Source: Gammaproteobacteria bacterium
GTDB taxonomy: Bacteria; Pseudomonadota; Gammaproteobacteria; Pseudomonadales; Azotimanducaceae
NCBI GenBank assembly: GCA_009840545.1
Contig: VXNM01000011.1
Coordinates: 62,001 to 126,000, forward strand
Length of the DNA: 64,000 bases
Reading direction: 5' to 3'
Shown here: positions 24,917 to 33,178 of the stretch, piece after piece
Position numbering within the stretch: the first letter of the stretch is position 1
How the letters are laid out: each line of letters starts with the position of its first letter
Translations under genes and position numbers: made by a program
The notes under the pieces: generated by a model
Told to the model about the DNA's origin: nothing
Database searches by the model: none
The model's input: the letters and a program-made list of their open reading frames with translations, nothing else

Positions 24917-25933
24917 GTGTACTCAGTAATTCGTTCTCTCTTATTCGCACTTCCACCTGAATGGGCGCACTTGGTAGTGCTCAAGATGTTAGGGTTGTAC
25001 CACGGTGTCTCCTCTCAAAGTGATGCCAGTCAAGCAGTGATTGTGGGACGAATGAAATGCAAGAATCGAGTGGGACTTGCGGCAGGATTTGATAAGGATG
25101 GCCTAGCGATTGACGGTCTCTCCCAATTGGGCTTCGGATTCTTGGAATTCGGGGCCGTGACACCGCGATTACAACCCGGAAATCCACAGCCCAGAATCTT
25201 TCGCCTCAAGGACGATCTCGCTCTCATTAACCGATTAGGCTTCAATAACAATGGAGTCGATGCTCTTGCAGAAAAACTCGATTGGGCACGCAATAGTGTT
25301 ACAATTCCAATTGGTGTCAACATCGGTAAGAATACAGATACATCAAACGCCGATGCGGTTACAGATTACGTCTATTGTTTCGATCGGGTAAAATCAGTAT
25401 CCGACTTCGTTACTGTCAACATTTCATCGCCTAACACGTCCCAACTTCGAGACCTGCAGACTGACGAGAGCATCGTCAGACTGCTTGGCAGATTAGTCGG
25501 TGCGCGAGATGCTCACTTCGCGCAATCAAGTTGCTACGTTTCTTTGTTTGTCAAGATATCTCCTGATATAGGGGATAACGAAATCGTGACGTTATGCCAA
25601 CGAATTAAGGAGGTAGGATGCGACGGAATAGTTGCGACGAATACAACAACCGAGAGGCCAGCCATACGGGATAGACGTCGAGACGAAAAAGGCGGATTGA
25701 GTGGAAAACCTCTCTTTCCGTTGGCACTTCGAACGGTTCGGACTGTTCGATCAGTAGTAGGTCCCGACTTTCCAATAATTGGGTGTGGTGGTGTGTGGGA
25801 TGCGGAAAGCGCGACTCAGATGACTGAGGCCGGAGCGGATTTGGTTCAGCTCTATACGGCTCTGATTTTTCGTGGACCGCGATGCATCGCTGAAGTGGCG
25901 GCTGCTTTGGCTGAGAATAAACATATCAATTGA
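24917..25933 (+). CDS. pyrD: Dihydroorotate dehydrogenase (quinone), class 2
   Basis: Oxidises dihydroorotate to orotate in pyrimidine synthesis, passing electrons to quinone at the inner membrane. The N-terminal helices (YSVIRSLLFALPPEWAHLVV) are the membrane/quinone module of class 2 enzymes. FMN and substrate motifs follow: GLAAGFDKDGLAIDGLSQLGFGF near residue 52 (family markers GLAAGFDKDG and LGFGFLEFGAVTPR), NRLGFNNNG, NISSPNTSQLRDLQ with the catalytic Ser, and ATNTTTERPAI. The C-terminal GCGGVWDAESA and GADLVQLYTALIFRGP are also typical. The start is a GTG at 24917; it is divergent from the moxR operon. Confidence 0.95.
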   Translation: MYSVIRSLLFALPPEWAHLVVLKMLGLYHGVSSQSDASQAVIVGRMKCKNRVGLAAGFDKDGLAIDGLSQLGFGFLEFGAVTPRLQPGNPQPRIFRLKDDLALINRLGFNNNGVDALAEKLDWARNSVTIPIGVNIGKNTDTSNADAVTDYVYCFDRVKSVSDFVTVNISSPNTSQLRDLQTDESIVRLLGRLVGARDAHFAQSSCYVSLFVKISPDIGDNEIVTLCQRIKEVGCDGIVATNTTTERPAIRDRRRDEKGGLSGKPLFPLALRTVRTVRSVVGPDFPIIGCGGVWDAESATQMTEAGADLVQLYTALIFRGPRCIAEVAAALAENKHIN

Positions 25934-25995
25934 GAGCGACCGACCAAGAATCTCACTAGTATTCGAACAATCGGTCGTGGGAGGGAATTGGAAGC

Positions 25996-27312
25996 ATGAA
26001 ACGTCTTGAGAACGCCAGGTGGTGGGTTTTGCTGCTGATCGCAGCGCTTACACCAACCGCGCTGGCACAAACACTGGATACGGGAGATACGTCTTGGCTC
26101 TTAACGAGTACCGCATTAGTACTCTTCATGACCATTCCCGGACTTTCGCTCTTCTACGCTGGATTGGTGCGCCAAAACAACGTTTTGAGCGTGTTCATGC
26201 AGTGTTTTTCGATTACGTGTCTCGTAACCATTCTCTGGTTGGTTTTGGGATATAGCCTTGCGTTTGGAGAAGGCAGTCAGTTTGTCGGTGATTTATCGAA
26301 ATTCCTGTTTAACAACATCGAGGAAGGAACAATGTCTGGCACGATTCCCGAGTCGAATTTCGCCACTTTCCAACTGACGTTCGCCATCATTACGCCCGCT
26401 TTAATCGTCGGTGGATTTGCCGAGAGAATGCGATTTTCCGCGATTCTCATCTTCACTACACTTTGGACGATCATTGTGTACTCGCCACTGTGTCACTGGG
26501 TTTGGGGAGGTGGATTCCTGAGCGCAGACGGTTGGTTAGGTACTTTCACTGGCGGCTTAATGGATTTTGCTGGCGGAACCGTCGTACACATTTCAGCTGG
26601 AACTGCGGCTTTAGTGGCAGCTCTCTACCTTGGTCCGCGACGGGGATTTCCTACAACTGCAATGATTCCACATAACCTTCCGTTTACTGTTGTCGGCGCT
26701 GGTATGCTGTGGGTTGGTTGGTTCGGATTCAACGGTGGTAGCGCACTAGCCGCTAACGGCGATGCCGCAATGGCAATTACTGTTACCCATATTTCCGCGG
26801 CTACTGCAGCGTTTACTTGGATGGTAGTCGAGTGGATTAGATTCGGAAAACCCAGTGTGCTTGGTGTGGTTACAGGAATGGTTGCTGGTTTGGGATCAAT
26901 AACTCCAGCATCCGGATATGTTGGACCCGCTGGGGCTTTAGTGATTGGGCTGCTAGCAGGACTCGTTTGCTTCATTGCAACCAACTTCCTGAAACGAACG
27001 CTTAAGATCGATGACTCGCTGGACGTATTCCCAGTTCACGGTATCGGCGGAATCTTAGGAACACTACTTACCGCAGTCTTCGCAAGTTCTGCACTTGGAG
27101 TTTTTGGAGGCCAGGAAGACATCAATATAGGAAATCAGCTACTCGCACAATTCATTGGCGTCGTAGTCACTGTGATTTGGGTGGGCGCAGTTACGTGGTT
27201 GATCCTCAAAGTGACCGATATGATGGTCAAGGTTCGAGTAACCGAAGATGACGAGATAGAAGGTCTCGACCTCTCAACGCACAATGAACGCGGCTACAAC
27301 ATTAACTACTAG
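25996..27312 (+). CDS. amtB: Ammonium transporter
   Basis: An Amt-family inner-membrane channel for ammonium, 438 residues with a cleavable signal peptide (VLLLIAALTPTALAQ) and about 11 helices. The family markers are GLSLFYAGLVRQNNVLSV, GGFAERMRFSAI, and the pore histidines in FAGGTVVHISAGTAALVAAL and DVFPVHGIGGILGTLLTA. The cytoplasmic tail is short (ending NERGYNINY). A glnK gene usually accompanies amtB, but the neighbours here are pyrD and ddl, so any PII regulator must be encoded elsewhere. A terminator hairpin follows directly. Confidence 0.95.
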   Translation: MKRLENARWWVLLLIAALTPTALAQTLDTGDTSWLLTSTALVLFMTIPGLSLFYAGLVRQNNVLSVFMQCFSITCLVTILWLVLGYSLAFGEGSQFVGDLSKFLFNNIEEGTMSGTIPESNFATFQLTFAIITPALIVGGFAERMRFSAILIFTTLWTIIVYSPLCHWVWGGGFLSADGWLGTFTGGLMDFAGGTVVHISAGTAALVAALYLGPRRGFPTTAMIPHNLPFTVVGAGMLWVGWFGFNGGSALAANGDAAMAITVTHISAATAAFTWMVVEWIRFGKPSVLGVVTGMVAGLGSITPASGYVGPAGALVIGLLAGLVCFIATNFLKRTLKIDDSLDVFPVHGIGGILGTLLTAVFASSALGVFGGQEDINIGNQLLAQFIGVVVTVIWVGAVTWLILKVTDMMVKVRVTEDDEIEGLDLSTHNERGYNINY

Positions 27313-27323
27313 AACTCAATAGT

Positions 27324-27355
27324 GCGTAGTCCGGAAATATCCGGACTACGCTTTT
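27324..27355 (+). terminator. Intrinsic terminator of amtB overlapping the ddl stop
   Basis: GCGTAGTCCGG and CCGGACTACGC form a perfect 11-bp stem around the loop AAATAT, followed by TTTT. It sits 11 bases after the amtB stop and is a textbook Rho-independent terminator for the plus strand. The minus-strand ddl stop codon (27346-27348) lies within the right arm. The minus-strand side lacks a T-run. Confidence 0.9.
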
Positions 27356-28290
27356 CTCAGTCCTCGATTGAATGCACTGTTAACCAGCTTCGCAGTTAGT
27401 TCGACTAGATCCATGCCCTCCGCACGACAAGCGTCAGGATAGAGGCTAGTTGGAGTCATGCCCGGCATGGTGTTCACTTCGAGGATCCAAAATTCTCCTG
27501 ATGGTTCCAAAACGAAGTCTGCCCGCGAAAGGTCTTCAGCACCGAGAGAAAGATGGGCCTCTAAAGCAGCATCTTGCAATCGTGTGTAGACATCCGGGTC
27601 AACCTCAGCGGGTATTACGTGAGTGCTACGTCCAGGCGTATAGCGGTTTGTGAAGTCGTACCATTCGTCATTTGCAACAAGAATCTCAGTGACATGTAGA
27701 GCTTTTGCTGCTTGTTTGTGAAGATCGAGCACACCCACTGTAATTTCCCTCCCTGTCACGAAGGGTTCAACAAGCATATATTCGTCGTACTCAAAACCGG
27801 TTCTAAGCGCAGCAGCGACATCGCCACCATCGGGAAGCAAGGTGGTGCCAAGTGCGGAACCCTGAAAACGCGGTTTACATACCACTCTATTTGAGAATCG
27901 TTCACTAATCTCAGATAGGGCTTCGTCAAAATTTCTCTCGTTTACAACGATCTCATGCAGTACAGGAAGGTTTGCAAATTGAAACTGCCGCTTCGCAGCG
28001 ACTTTATCGAGGGCTAATACACTAGCCCTTACACCGCAACCGACATACGGATACTCGAGAATAGTTAGGAGTCCTTGAATAGTTCCGTCTTCCCCTGGAG
28101 AGCCGTGCAATACCGGAAAAACGACATCTGGATGAAAATTGCCGAGTTCGCGTGATATCTCCGTGTTGAGTTCGATGTACTGTACATCGAAATTTTCTTG
28201 CAATGCTGCGAATACCTGCGAGGCAGATGATCTTGAGATATCGGCTTCGTGAGAACTTCCACCTCCGATGACGGCTACTCTTAGAGCCAT
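27346..28290 (-). CDS. ddl: D-alanine--D-alanine ligase
   Basis: An ATP-grasp enzyme that makes D-Ala-D-Ala for peptidoglycan in the cytoplasm. Signatures in order: VIGGGSSHEADISRSSASQV at the N-terminus, VFPVLHGSPGEDGTIQGLL near residue 57, PYVGCGVRASVLALDKVAAKRQF, VVCKPRFQGSALGTTL, and LEVNTMPGMTPTSLYPDAC at the C-terminus. At 314 residues it matches DdlB-type enzymes. It is not in a dcw/mur cluster; it overlaps the end of the S9 peptidase gene by 10 bases, suggesting translational coupling. DdlB versus DdlA cannot be decided by eye. Confidence 0.94.
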   Translation of the reverse strand: MALRVAVIGGGSSHEADISRSSASQVFAALQENFDVQYIELNTEISRELGNFHPDVVFPVLHGSPGEDGTIQGLLTILEYPYVGCGVRASVLALDKVAAKRQFQFANLPVLHEIVVNERNFDEALSEISERFSNRVVCKPRFQGSALGTTLLPDGGDVAAALRTGFEYDEYMLVEPFVTGREITVGVLDLHKQAAKALHVTEILVANDEWYDFTNRYTPGRSTHVIPAEVDPDVYTRLQDAALEAHLSLGAEDLSRADFVLEPSGEFWILEVNTMPGMTPTSLYPDACRAEGMDLVELTAKLVNSAFNRGLRKA

Positions 28291-30209
28291 CGTGCGTTAG
28301 CCACTTTGGCCGTCTTGAAACAGTCGTTTGTGAGTCCGTCCGGTTCTATACCGAAGACACGTGAAAAGAAGACAAACTCAGATTGAAGAGCCAGTCGAAT
28401 GTTCTCTGACATCCGGAAGCCGTGCCCTTCGCCTTCGAACATGAACAAAGCAGTTGTTATTCCTTTTCCTGCAAGTGCTTCAAACATCTTGTTAGATTGA
28501 TTCGGAGGAACGATTGCGTCTTCCGTTCCCTGATAGAAAACGACGGGACTGGACAATCTATCTGAATCATGAATTGGGGAACGAGAGTCTATGGCATCTT
28601 CTGGAATCAAGCCATCTATGTAGCGCGATTCAAACTTATGGGTGTCGTTTACGAGTGCTCGCACATCAGCGACACCGTAGTAGCTCGCGCCAGCCTTAAA
28701 TGTAGCTGTCGTGGTCAATGCTCGGAGAGTGGTGTAGCCGCCGGCACTCCCGCCGCGGATCGCTATGCGATTGGGATCGACGAGGTTTTGTGCAACGAGG
28801 TAACGAACCCCCGCGACACAATCTTCCACATCCACGATACCCCATTGACCTAGTAGTCTATTTCTATAGTCGCGGCCATATCCGGTGCTCCCTCCGTAAT
28901 TGACGTCTAAGACTGCCCATCCGCGCGTTGTAAAGAATTGAACGATAAAGCTGAAATTTGCACTTGACTTGGAAGTGGGGCCGCCGTGCGAAAGAACGAG
29001 CAAAGGTGGTCGTTCATGCTGTGGCGCATCCACTTTTGGATGGGTTGGCGAGTAGTAGTTTGCATAAACGAGTTCTTCGTTGGAGTTCCTGTACTTGATG
29101 GCTTGCGCAATTGACACGTACGACTTGGGAACTGGAAGTTCGCCCTGAGACCGAATTGTTTCGATTGCTTGGTTATGGACCGACAATCGAACAAGAGAAC
29201 TCAGATCATCAGATTGTCCACCAATGAAAATGACATCTTCTAGGTGCTTTGTCATAGCTGCAAAGCTGCAGAACGTATCCACGCATGGTGTCTCCAGCTG
29301 AGTATCGCAGTCCACAAAGACAAGCTCTTGGCCCGATTCTGTGTTTTTCGCTGCCAGAAGTACGCTCTCGTTTAAGGCAACGAGGCTACGCATACCGAAA
29401 TTCCATAGAGGAAATCCGTACTCGGCTGCCTCGTTGGTTACAGCGTAACTACCGCCTGTCTCGTGCACGAAGATATTCCAGAATCCAGATTCGTCGGAAA
29501 CGTATGCAAACCGCCCATTACTTAACCAAATTGGCTGAACGATTGACTCCTCGGTTCCCCCTGCAACTATGGTGGTGTTCTCAAGTTCGCCTGAGATCTT
29601 GAAGCTTCCTAGGTAGAGCTGGGTGCCATCCCAAGGCATATTGGGATGATCCCATGCGAGAAACACGATTTGGTTTCCATTTGGAGAGATTCGTGGTGAT
29701 GCATAGAAGTCATGGCCGTGATGTAAGACTGAAACCTCACCTGAAATGCTATCGATATGGACAAGATCGTTGGTTGGTTCGGTTTCTTCATGATGCAGTT
29801 CACGCACACAAATCAGATTATTCGCCGAGTCAATGATCAAATCTGCAAATCGTTCGCCAAGACCAGAGTCTGTAATCTGCTTGATTGTCGTTCCATGGGC
29901 TGGATCAACTTGGTAGATATCTTGGTTGGACTTGTTAACAAAAAACGCTATACCGTTTGCAACTGCATATGCGCCACCTCCGTACTCGTGGACCATGGTT
30001 CGGACATCGAATCCGTCGTTAGTGACTTCGAAGCACTCTTCCGCCGAACGCCACAACATGAGCGCGGTTCTTCCTCTCTCGGACGGTCTTGACTCCAAGA
30101 AATACAGATCTTCTCCATCTGACTGTAATTCGCCGAATGAAACGAATGCCGAAGCAACAAGATCTGCGGTAATAGGAGAGGGCCATGTGCCAAAAGGTTT
30201 AGTTTGCAT
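28281..30209 (-). CDS. S9 family peptidase (prolyl oligopeptidase type)
   Basis: A 642-residue serine peptidase with an N-terminal beta-propeller (repeated blades such as ASPRISPNGNQIVFLAWDHP and LSNGRFAYVSDESGFWNIFV) and a C-terminal alpha/beta-hydrolase. The triad is visible: Ser in IRGGSAGGYTTLRAL, Asp in FYQGTEDAIVPPNQS, and His in FEGEGHGFRMSEN. It resembles the acylaminoacyl-peptidase/dipeptidyl aminopeptidase branch. No signal peptide is seen, so cytoplasmic. It lies between a GNAT gene (16 bases upstream) and ddl (overlapping), which suggests one transcript. Confidence 0.9.
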   Translation of the reverse strand: MQTKPFGTWPSPITADLVASAFVSFGELQSDGEDLYFLESRPSERGRTALMLWRSAEECFEVTNDGFDVRTMVHEYGGGAYAVANGIAFFVNKSNQDIYQVDPAHGTTIKQITDSGLGERFADLIIDSANNLICVRELHHEETEPTNDLVHIDSISGEVSVLHHGHDFYASPRISPNGNQIVFLAWDHPNMPWDGTQLYLGSFKISGELENTTIVAGGTEESIVQPIWLSNGRFAYVSDESGFWNIFVHETGGSYAVTNEAAEYGFPLWNFGMRSLVALNESVLLAAKNTESGQELVFVDCDTQLETPCVDTFCSFAAMTKHLEDVIFIGGQSDDLSSLVRLSVHNQAIETIRSQGELPVPKSYVSIAQAIKYRNSNEELVYANYYSPTHPKVDAPQHERPPLLVLSHGGPTSKSSANFSFIVQFFTTRGWAVLDVNYGGSTGYGRDYRNRLLGQWGIVDVEDCVAGVRYLVAQNLVDPNRIAIRGGSAGGYTTLRALTTTATFKAGASYYGVADVRALVNDTHKFESRYIDGLIPEDAIDSRSPIHDSDRLSSPVVFYQGTEDAIVPPNQSNKMFEALAGKGITTALFMFEGEGHGFRMSENIRLALQSEFVFFSRVFGIEPDGLTNDCFKTAKVANARWL

Positions 30210-30225
30210 AGGTTCTAGCTCGTTC

Positions 30226-30786
30226 TTAGGGTCTTGTTAATGAAACTCGTTTGTCGATAAGAGCCCATCGTTCGTGATCACGCCACTTCCCGTCGATGAA
30301 CAGCAGGTCCGAACTCAATCCTTCCAACGTGAATCCACAGCGCTTGACGAGGTCTTTGGAGGGTTGGTTACCGGGTTGAATTGCAGCTTCCAGTCTATGC
30401 AACCCGAAGACTTCGAAAGACAATCGGATGACATGCCGCAATGCTTCGGTCATATAACCTTTTCCCTGTTGATCAGAATCGACGTAATAGGAGAGATTGG
30501 CGCTCATGAATGAACCTCGCACGATGTCGTTAAGATTCACGACTCCAACAATTTGATCCGTTGCGCGAAGACAAACGACAAATCCATCTGCATCCTCTCG
30601 TTGGGTTCGCTTCAAGTAGAGACGAAACATGTGATTGGTAAGAGGTGGGGTAATCCAAGGGTGGTGCAGTTTCTGACTTGCCTGTGCCATCGAAACAAGC
30701 GCATTCCTGTCGCTTCCCCGAACCGGACGAACATAGACCCTACTTGAAGTTGATTGAAATTCTGCAAGTTTGTGCTGATCTGCCAC
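30226..30786 (-). CDS. GNAT family N-acetyltransferase (RimJ/RimL-like)
   Basis: A 186-residue acetyltransferase of the RimJ/RimL type. The N-terminal VYVRPVRGSDRNALVSMAQ, central VGVVNLNDIVRGSFMSANLSYYVD, the acetyl-CoA motif QQGKGYMTEALRHVIRLSFE (Q/R-x-x-G-x-G/A pattern, QQGKGY) and HRLEAAIQPGNQPSKDLVKRCGFTLEG form the standard order (shown here by markers DSDQQGKGYMTEALRHV and NQPSKDLVKRCGFTLEG). The target may be a ribosomal protein or another N-terminal amine, but it cannot be named. First gene of the GNAT-S9-ddl unit. Confidence 0.9.
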   Translation of the reverse strand: MADQHKLAEFQSTSSRVYVRPVRGSDRNALVSMAQASQKLHHPWITPPLTNHMFRLYLKRTQREDADGFVVCLRATDQIVGVVNLNDIVRGSFMSANLSYYVDSDQQGKGYMTEALRHVIRLSFEVFGLHRLEAAIQPGNQPSKDLVKRCGFTLEGLSSDLLFIDGKWRDHERWALIDKRVSLTRP

Positions 30787-31052
30787 GCCTAAAACCCAAC
30801 AGTTTGGTCGTACGATGCTATGAGGACTGACACCTCAGGTGAGTTTGCACCCGTGCTGAACCGCTAATAGTACCCACAACGATAATCTGGCCTCGTTTGA
30901 GTAGCACAAGAGCAAGTCTTGTGCGGGAAACTCGCCGTTTTGACACATTCCGACGAGAAATGTTGTCGGCTAATCTCACCTTCCCACGGACTAATTTTGA
31001 AGTGCCAGTTTGATAAGATTAGCGACGAAACCCCACTCAAGAAGGTGTTATT

Positions 31053-31847
31053 GTGAGCCTAGTTCACTCAGTTCGCGTTTTTTTGGTACTCCTCTGTAGT
31101 TTGACCTGCGGCACTCTCTTGGCTCAGCTTTCCGGGGTCTATGTTGGAGTCCAAGGAGCAATAACCCCATCCGAGGCCACCTACTCGAAAACTATTGACA
31201 ATTCGCACCCAGACAATGCAACGACGGTAGCCGGTATGATCTTCAATACCAGAAATACAGGTGACGGCAATCTCGGTAGCGTTGGGGTTGTTGCTGGATA
31301 CCGGATGGCTCTCGAGACAGGCTTTCTAAGTTTACAGTTGGAGGCAAGCAGAGGTTCGGGAAGAGTATCGGGTTTTGTTCTGGGAGATGGACCTTCTCAG
31401 CACCGCGCACAGTACGGAGAGGCGTGGCCGGAAACCTTTGAAGTAGGATCCAACACTGAACTTGGTCTCACCGTTCAATGGGGAAACGAACTTGACACGC
31501 CGAATTGGACGGCTATCACGGGGTACTACTTCCTGGTAGGAGCGAAGCAGGTAACTGTTGACCTAGACACTCGCTACGAATTGGGGTGTTTTACTACGAT
31601 AATGTGCACCAGCCTTCAGTTTGATACGGGTAGCTTCAATTACGAGGCAACTGGCCAGGTTTTTTCATTCGGCGGTGGACTCGAACATGCCTTTAGCGAG
31701 AAATTCGTTGCTCAACTCGAACTACGCCTTGAGACTTCGATAGAAGACGATTGGGAGGATTTGTACGAAGAAGGAACGATTCGAGTCATCCCAGAACTTG
31801 AAATGAAGAACTTTCGGATCACTCTTAGTCTGTCAAGATTTCTCTAG
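31053..31847 (+). CDS. Outer-membrane beta-barrel-like protein
   Basis: A 264-residue exported protein. A signal peptide (VRVFLVLLCSLTCGTLLAQ) is followed by GVYVGVQGAI and alternating hydrophobic/polar strands with glycine-aromatic turns, for example LGSVGVVAGYRMALETGFLS, FSFGGGLEHAFSEKFVAQLE and NFRITLSLSRFL at the end. This is the look of a small 8-strand OmpA/OmpW-type barrel, and a terminal aromatic-containing strand fits BAM recognition. Two cysteines (LGCFTTIMCTS) may form a surface disulfide. The start is a GTG at 31053. Divergent from the GNAT gene. Function unknown. Confidence 0.65.
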   Translation: MSLVHSVRVFLVLLCSLTCGTLLAQLSGVYVGVQGAITPSEATYSKTIDNSHPDNATTVAGMIFNTRNTGDGNLGSVGVVAGYRMALETGFLSLQLEASRGSGRVSGFVLGDGPSQHRAQYGEAWPETFEVGSNTELGLTVQWGNELDTPNWTAITGYYFLVGAKQVTVDLDTRYELGCFTTIMCTSLQFDTGSFNYEATGQVFSFGGGLEHAFSEKFVAQLELRLETSIEDDWEDLYEEGTIRVIPELEMKNFRITLSLSRFL

Positions 31848-32156
31848 ACTTTCCAGGGAAATATCCTGATAAGCTAATACTTTGCTTTAATTTGGGACCG
31901 GAAGCTATAGTTCGGTTCAGTCTCTACAGTGTTTTAGTCCTTCTTCACCACCAGAGTGTAGAGTTGTTAGTGGCTTTGATTCACGTTAGACGGCCAATGG
32001 CTCACTCTAAGTGACCCCGTCTCCCCAATTCTAGAAATGCGGGTGCAAACCACGTTCTGCGGATACGCTCGAAATTTCTCTTTATTGGTTAGAATTCGAA
32101 AGCGTTCGGAAGATCTTCGAGTGTTGCGTCGATTCTGATATGACAGCTCCGACAGA
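31848..32156. other. Intergenic region with no recognised feature
   Basis: About 310 bases between the outer-membrane barrel gene and the glutaredoxin-like gene. I looked for tRNA arms, T-run hairpins and short frames with ribosome binding sites and saw nothing convincing. Confidence 0.5.
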
Positions 32157-32390
32157 ATGCAGATAGTACTCTTTGTCACAGACGCCTGTTCAATGTGCGA
32201 CGAAGCCTTAGATATGGTGTTTGAATCGGACCAACTCTCAGGGCACATTCTCGATGTCGTGGACATCATGTCCGATGCGGAGTTGTTCAATAGGCTGGCA
32301 CAGAAGATTCCAGTAGCCCAGATTGGCGACTATGAACTCGACTGGCCATTCACGGATCAACAAATTGCAGAATTAGCCAATAGCGAATAG
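32157..32390 (+). CDS. Glutaredoxin-like thiol-redox protein
   Basis: A 77-residue thioredoxin-fold protein of the YruB/glutaredoxin-like group (DUF836 type). The redox motif is in VTDACSMCDEALDM (CxxC), and the cis-proline region is QKIPVAQIGDYELDWPF. This is a short cytoplasmic protein; partners are unknown. Its 3' end overlaps the end of the convergent tatD gene by 18 bases. Confidence 0.8.
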   Translation: MQIVLFVTDACSMCDEALDMVFESDQLSGHILDVVDIMSDAELFNRLAQKIPVAQIGDYELDWPFTDQQIAELANSE

Positions 32391-33149
32391 AGACTTTGCA
32401 TTGTTCGTGGTAAATCGGACGACTTCTTCAGGTGTCTGTTGACGTGCTGCAGCTAGGACCTCTATTACGTAGTGAAGATTGGCTGGTTCATTTCGTCTAC
32501 TCTTTGGCTTTGGAGAGATGTTTCTCGGCATAAGGTACGGAGCATCTGTTTCAACAAGCAATTTGTCGTCCGGGATCAGGTGAACTGCCTTGCGAAGCGT
32601 CAATCCTCTACGTTCGTCGCAGACCCATCCTGTGATTCCTATGTATAGACCAAGCTCTAAGTAGCTGATAAGAAGGTCTTGAGATCCTGTGAAGCAGTGG
32701 ATAACGGCTTTGAGCTGCTTGAAGTCTGAGACGATTTGCAATAGGTCGCCTTGAGAGTCCCGATCGTGAATAAACACAGGCATATTCACGTTAGACGCCA
32801 ATTCGAGCTGCGCATAGAAGATCTTTCGTTGGTCCGATCGGGGAGAGAAGTCTCGAAAGTAATCCAAGCCCGTCTCGCCCACAGCTACCACACATTCAGT
32901 TTGAGTGATTGCTTCGATTTCATCGATCCAGCCGCTAGAGACTCTGCCAGCACTATGTGGATGAACTCCTGCGGTTGAAGATAGATATCCGGGGTATTGG
33001 GCACACAAATCAACTGCATGACGACTGGTAGCAACATCGGTTCCTGTAACCATCACGTGTCTCACTCCACTCGACTTTGCACGGTCCACCACCGCATCTA
33101 GGTCATGCAAGAAGGATTTGTCGGTGAGATTAGCTCCGACATCGATCAT
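32373..33149 (-). CDS. tatD: TatD family metal-dependent hydrolase/DNase
   Basis: A 258-residue TIM-barrel hydrolase with 3'-5' DNase activity in characterised members. The N-terminus reads MIDVGANLTDKSF; in many relatives it is DxHxH, here the first motif is DVGANL as in true TatD proteins. Then GVHPHSA, VAVGETGLDYFRD, PVFIHDRDSQGD, AVIHCFTGS and LVETDAPYLMPR follow with the metal ligands in place. The gene precedes slt in the opposite order of a typical operon: slt ends 29 bases upstream of its start, so they are likely co-transcribed. Confidence 0.92.
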   Translation of the reverse strand: MIDVGANLTDKSFLHDLDAVVDRAKSSGVRHVMVTGTDVATSRHAVDLCAQYPGYLSSTAGVHPHSAGRVSSGWIDEIEAITQTECVVAVGETGLDYFRDFSPRSDQRKIFYAQLELASNVNMPVFIHDRDSQGDLLQIVSDFKQLKAVIHCFTGSQDLLISYLELGLYIGITGWVCDERRGLTLRKAVHLIPDDKLLVETDAPYLMPRNISPKPKSRRNEPANLHYVIEVLAAARQQTPEEVVRFTTNNAKSLFAIG

Positions 33150-33178
33150 ATGAGGCTTCTCCGGATCGGGCCGAAAGA

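Noticed and set aside
30904-30924. GCACAAG/CTTGTGC hairpin in the divergent region between the GNAT and barrel genes
   Set aside because: A 7-bp stem without a T-run between two divergent starts is not a terminator; it could be an operator but nothing else supports it.
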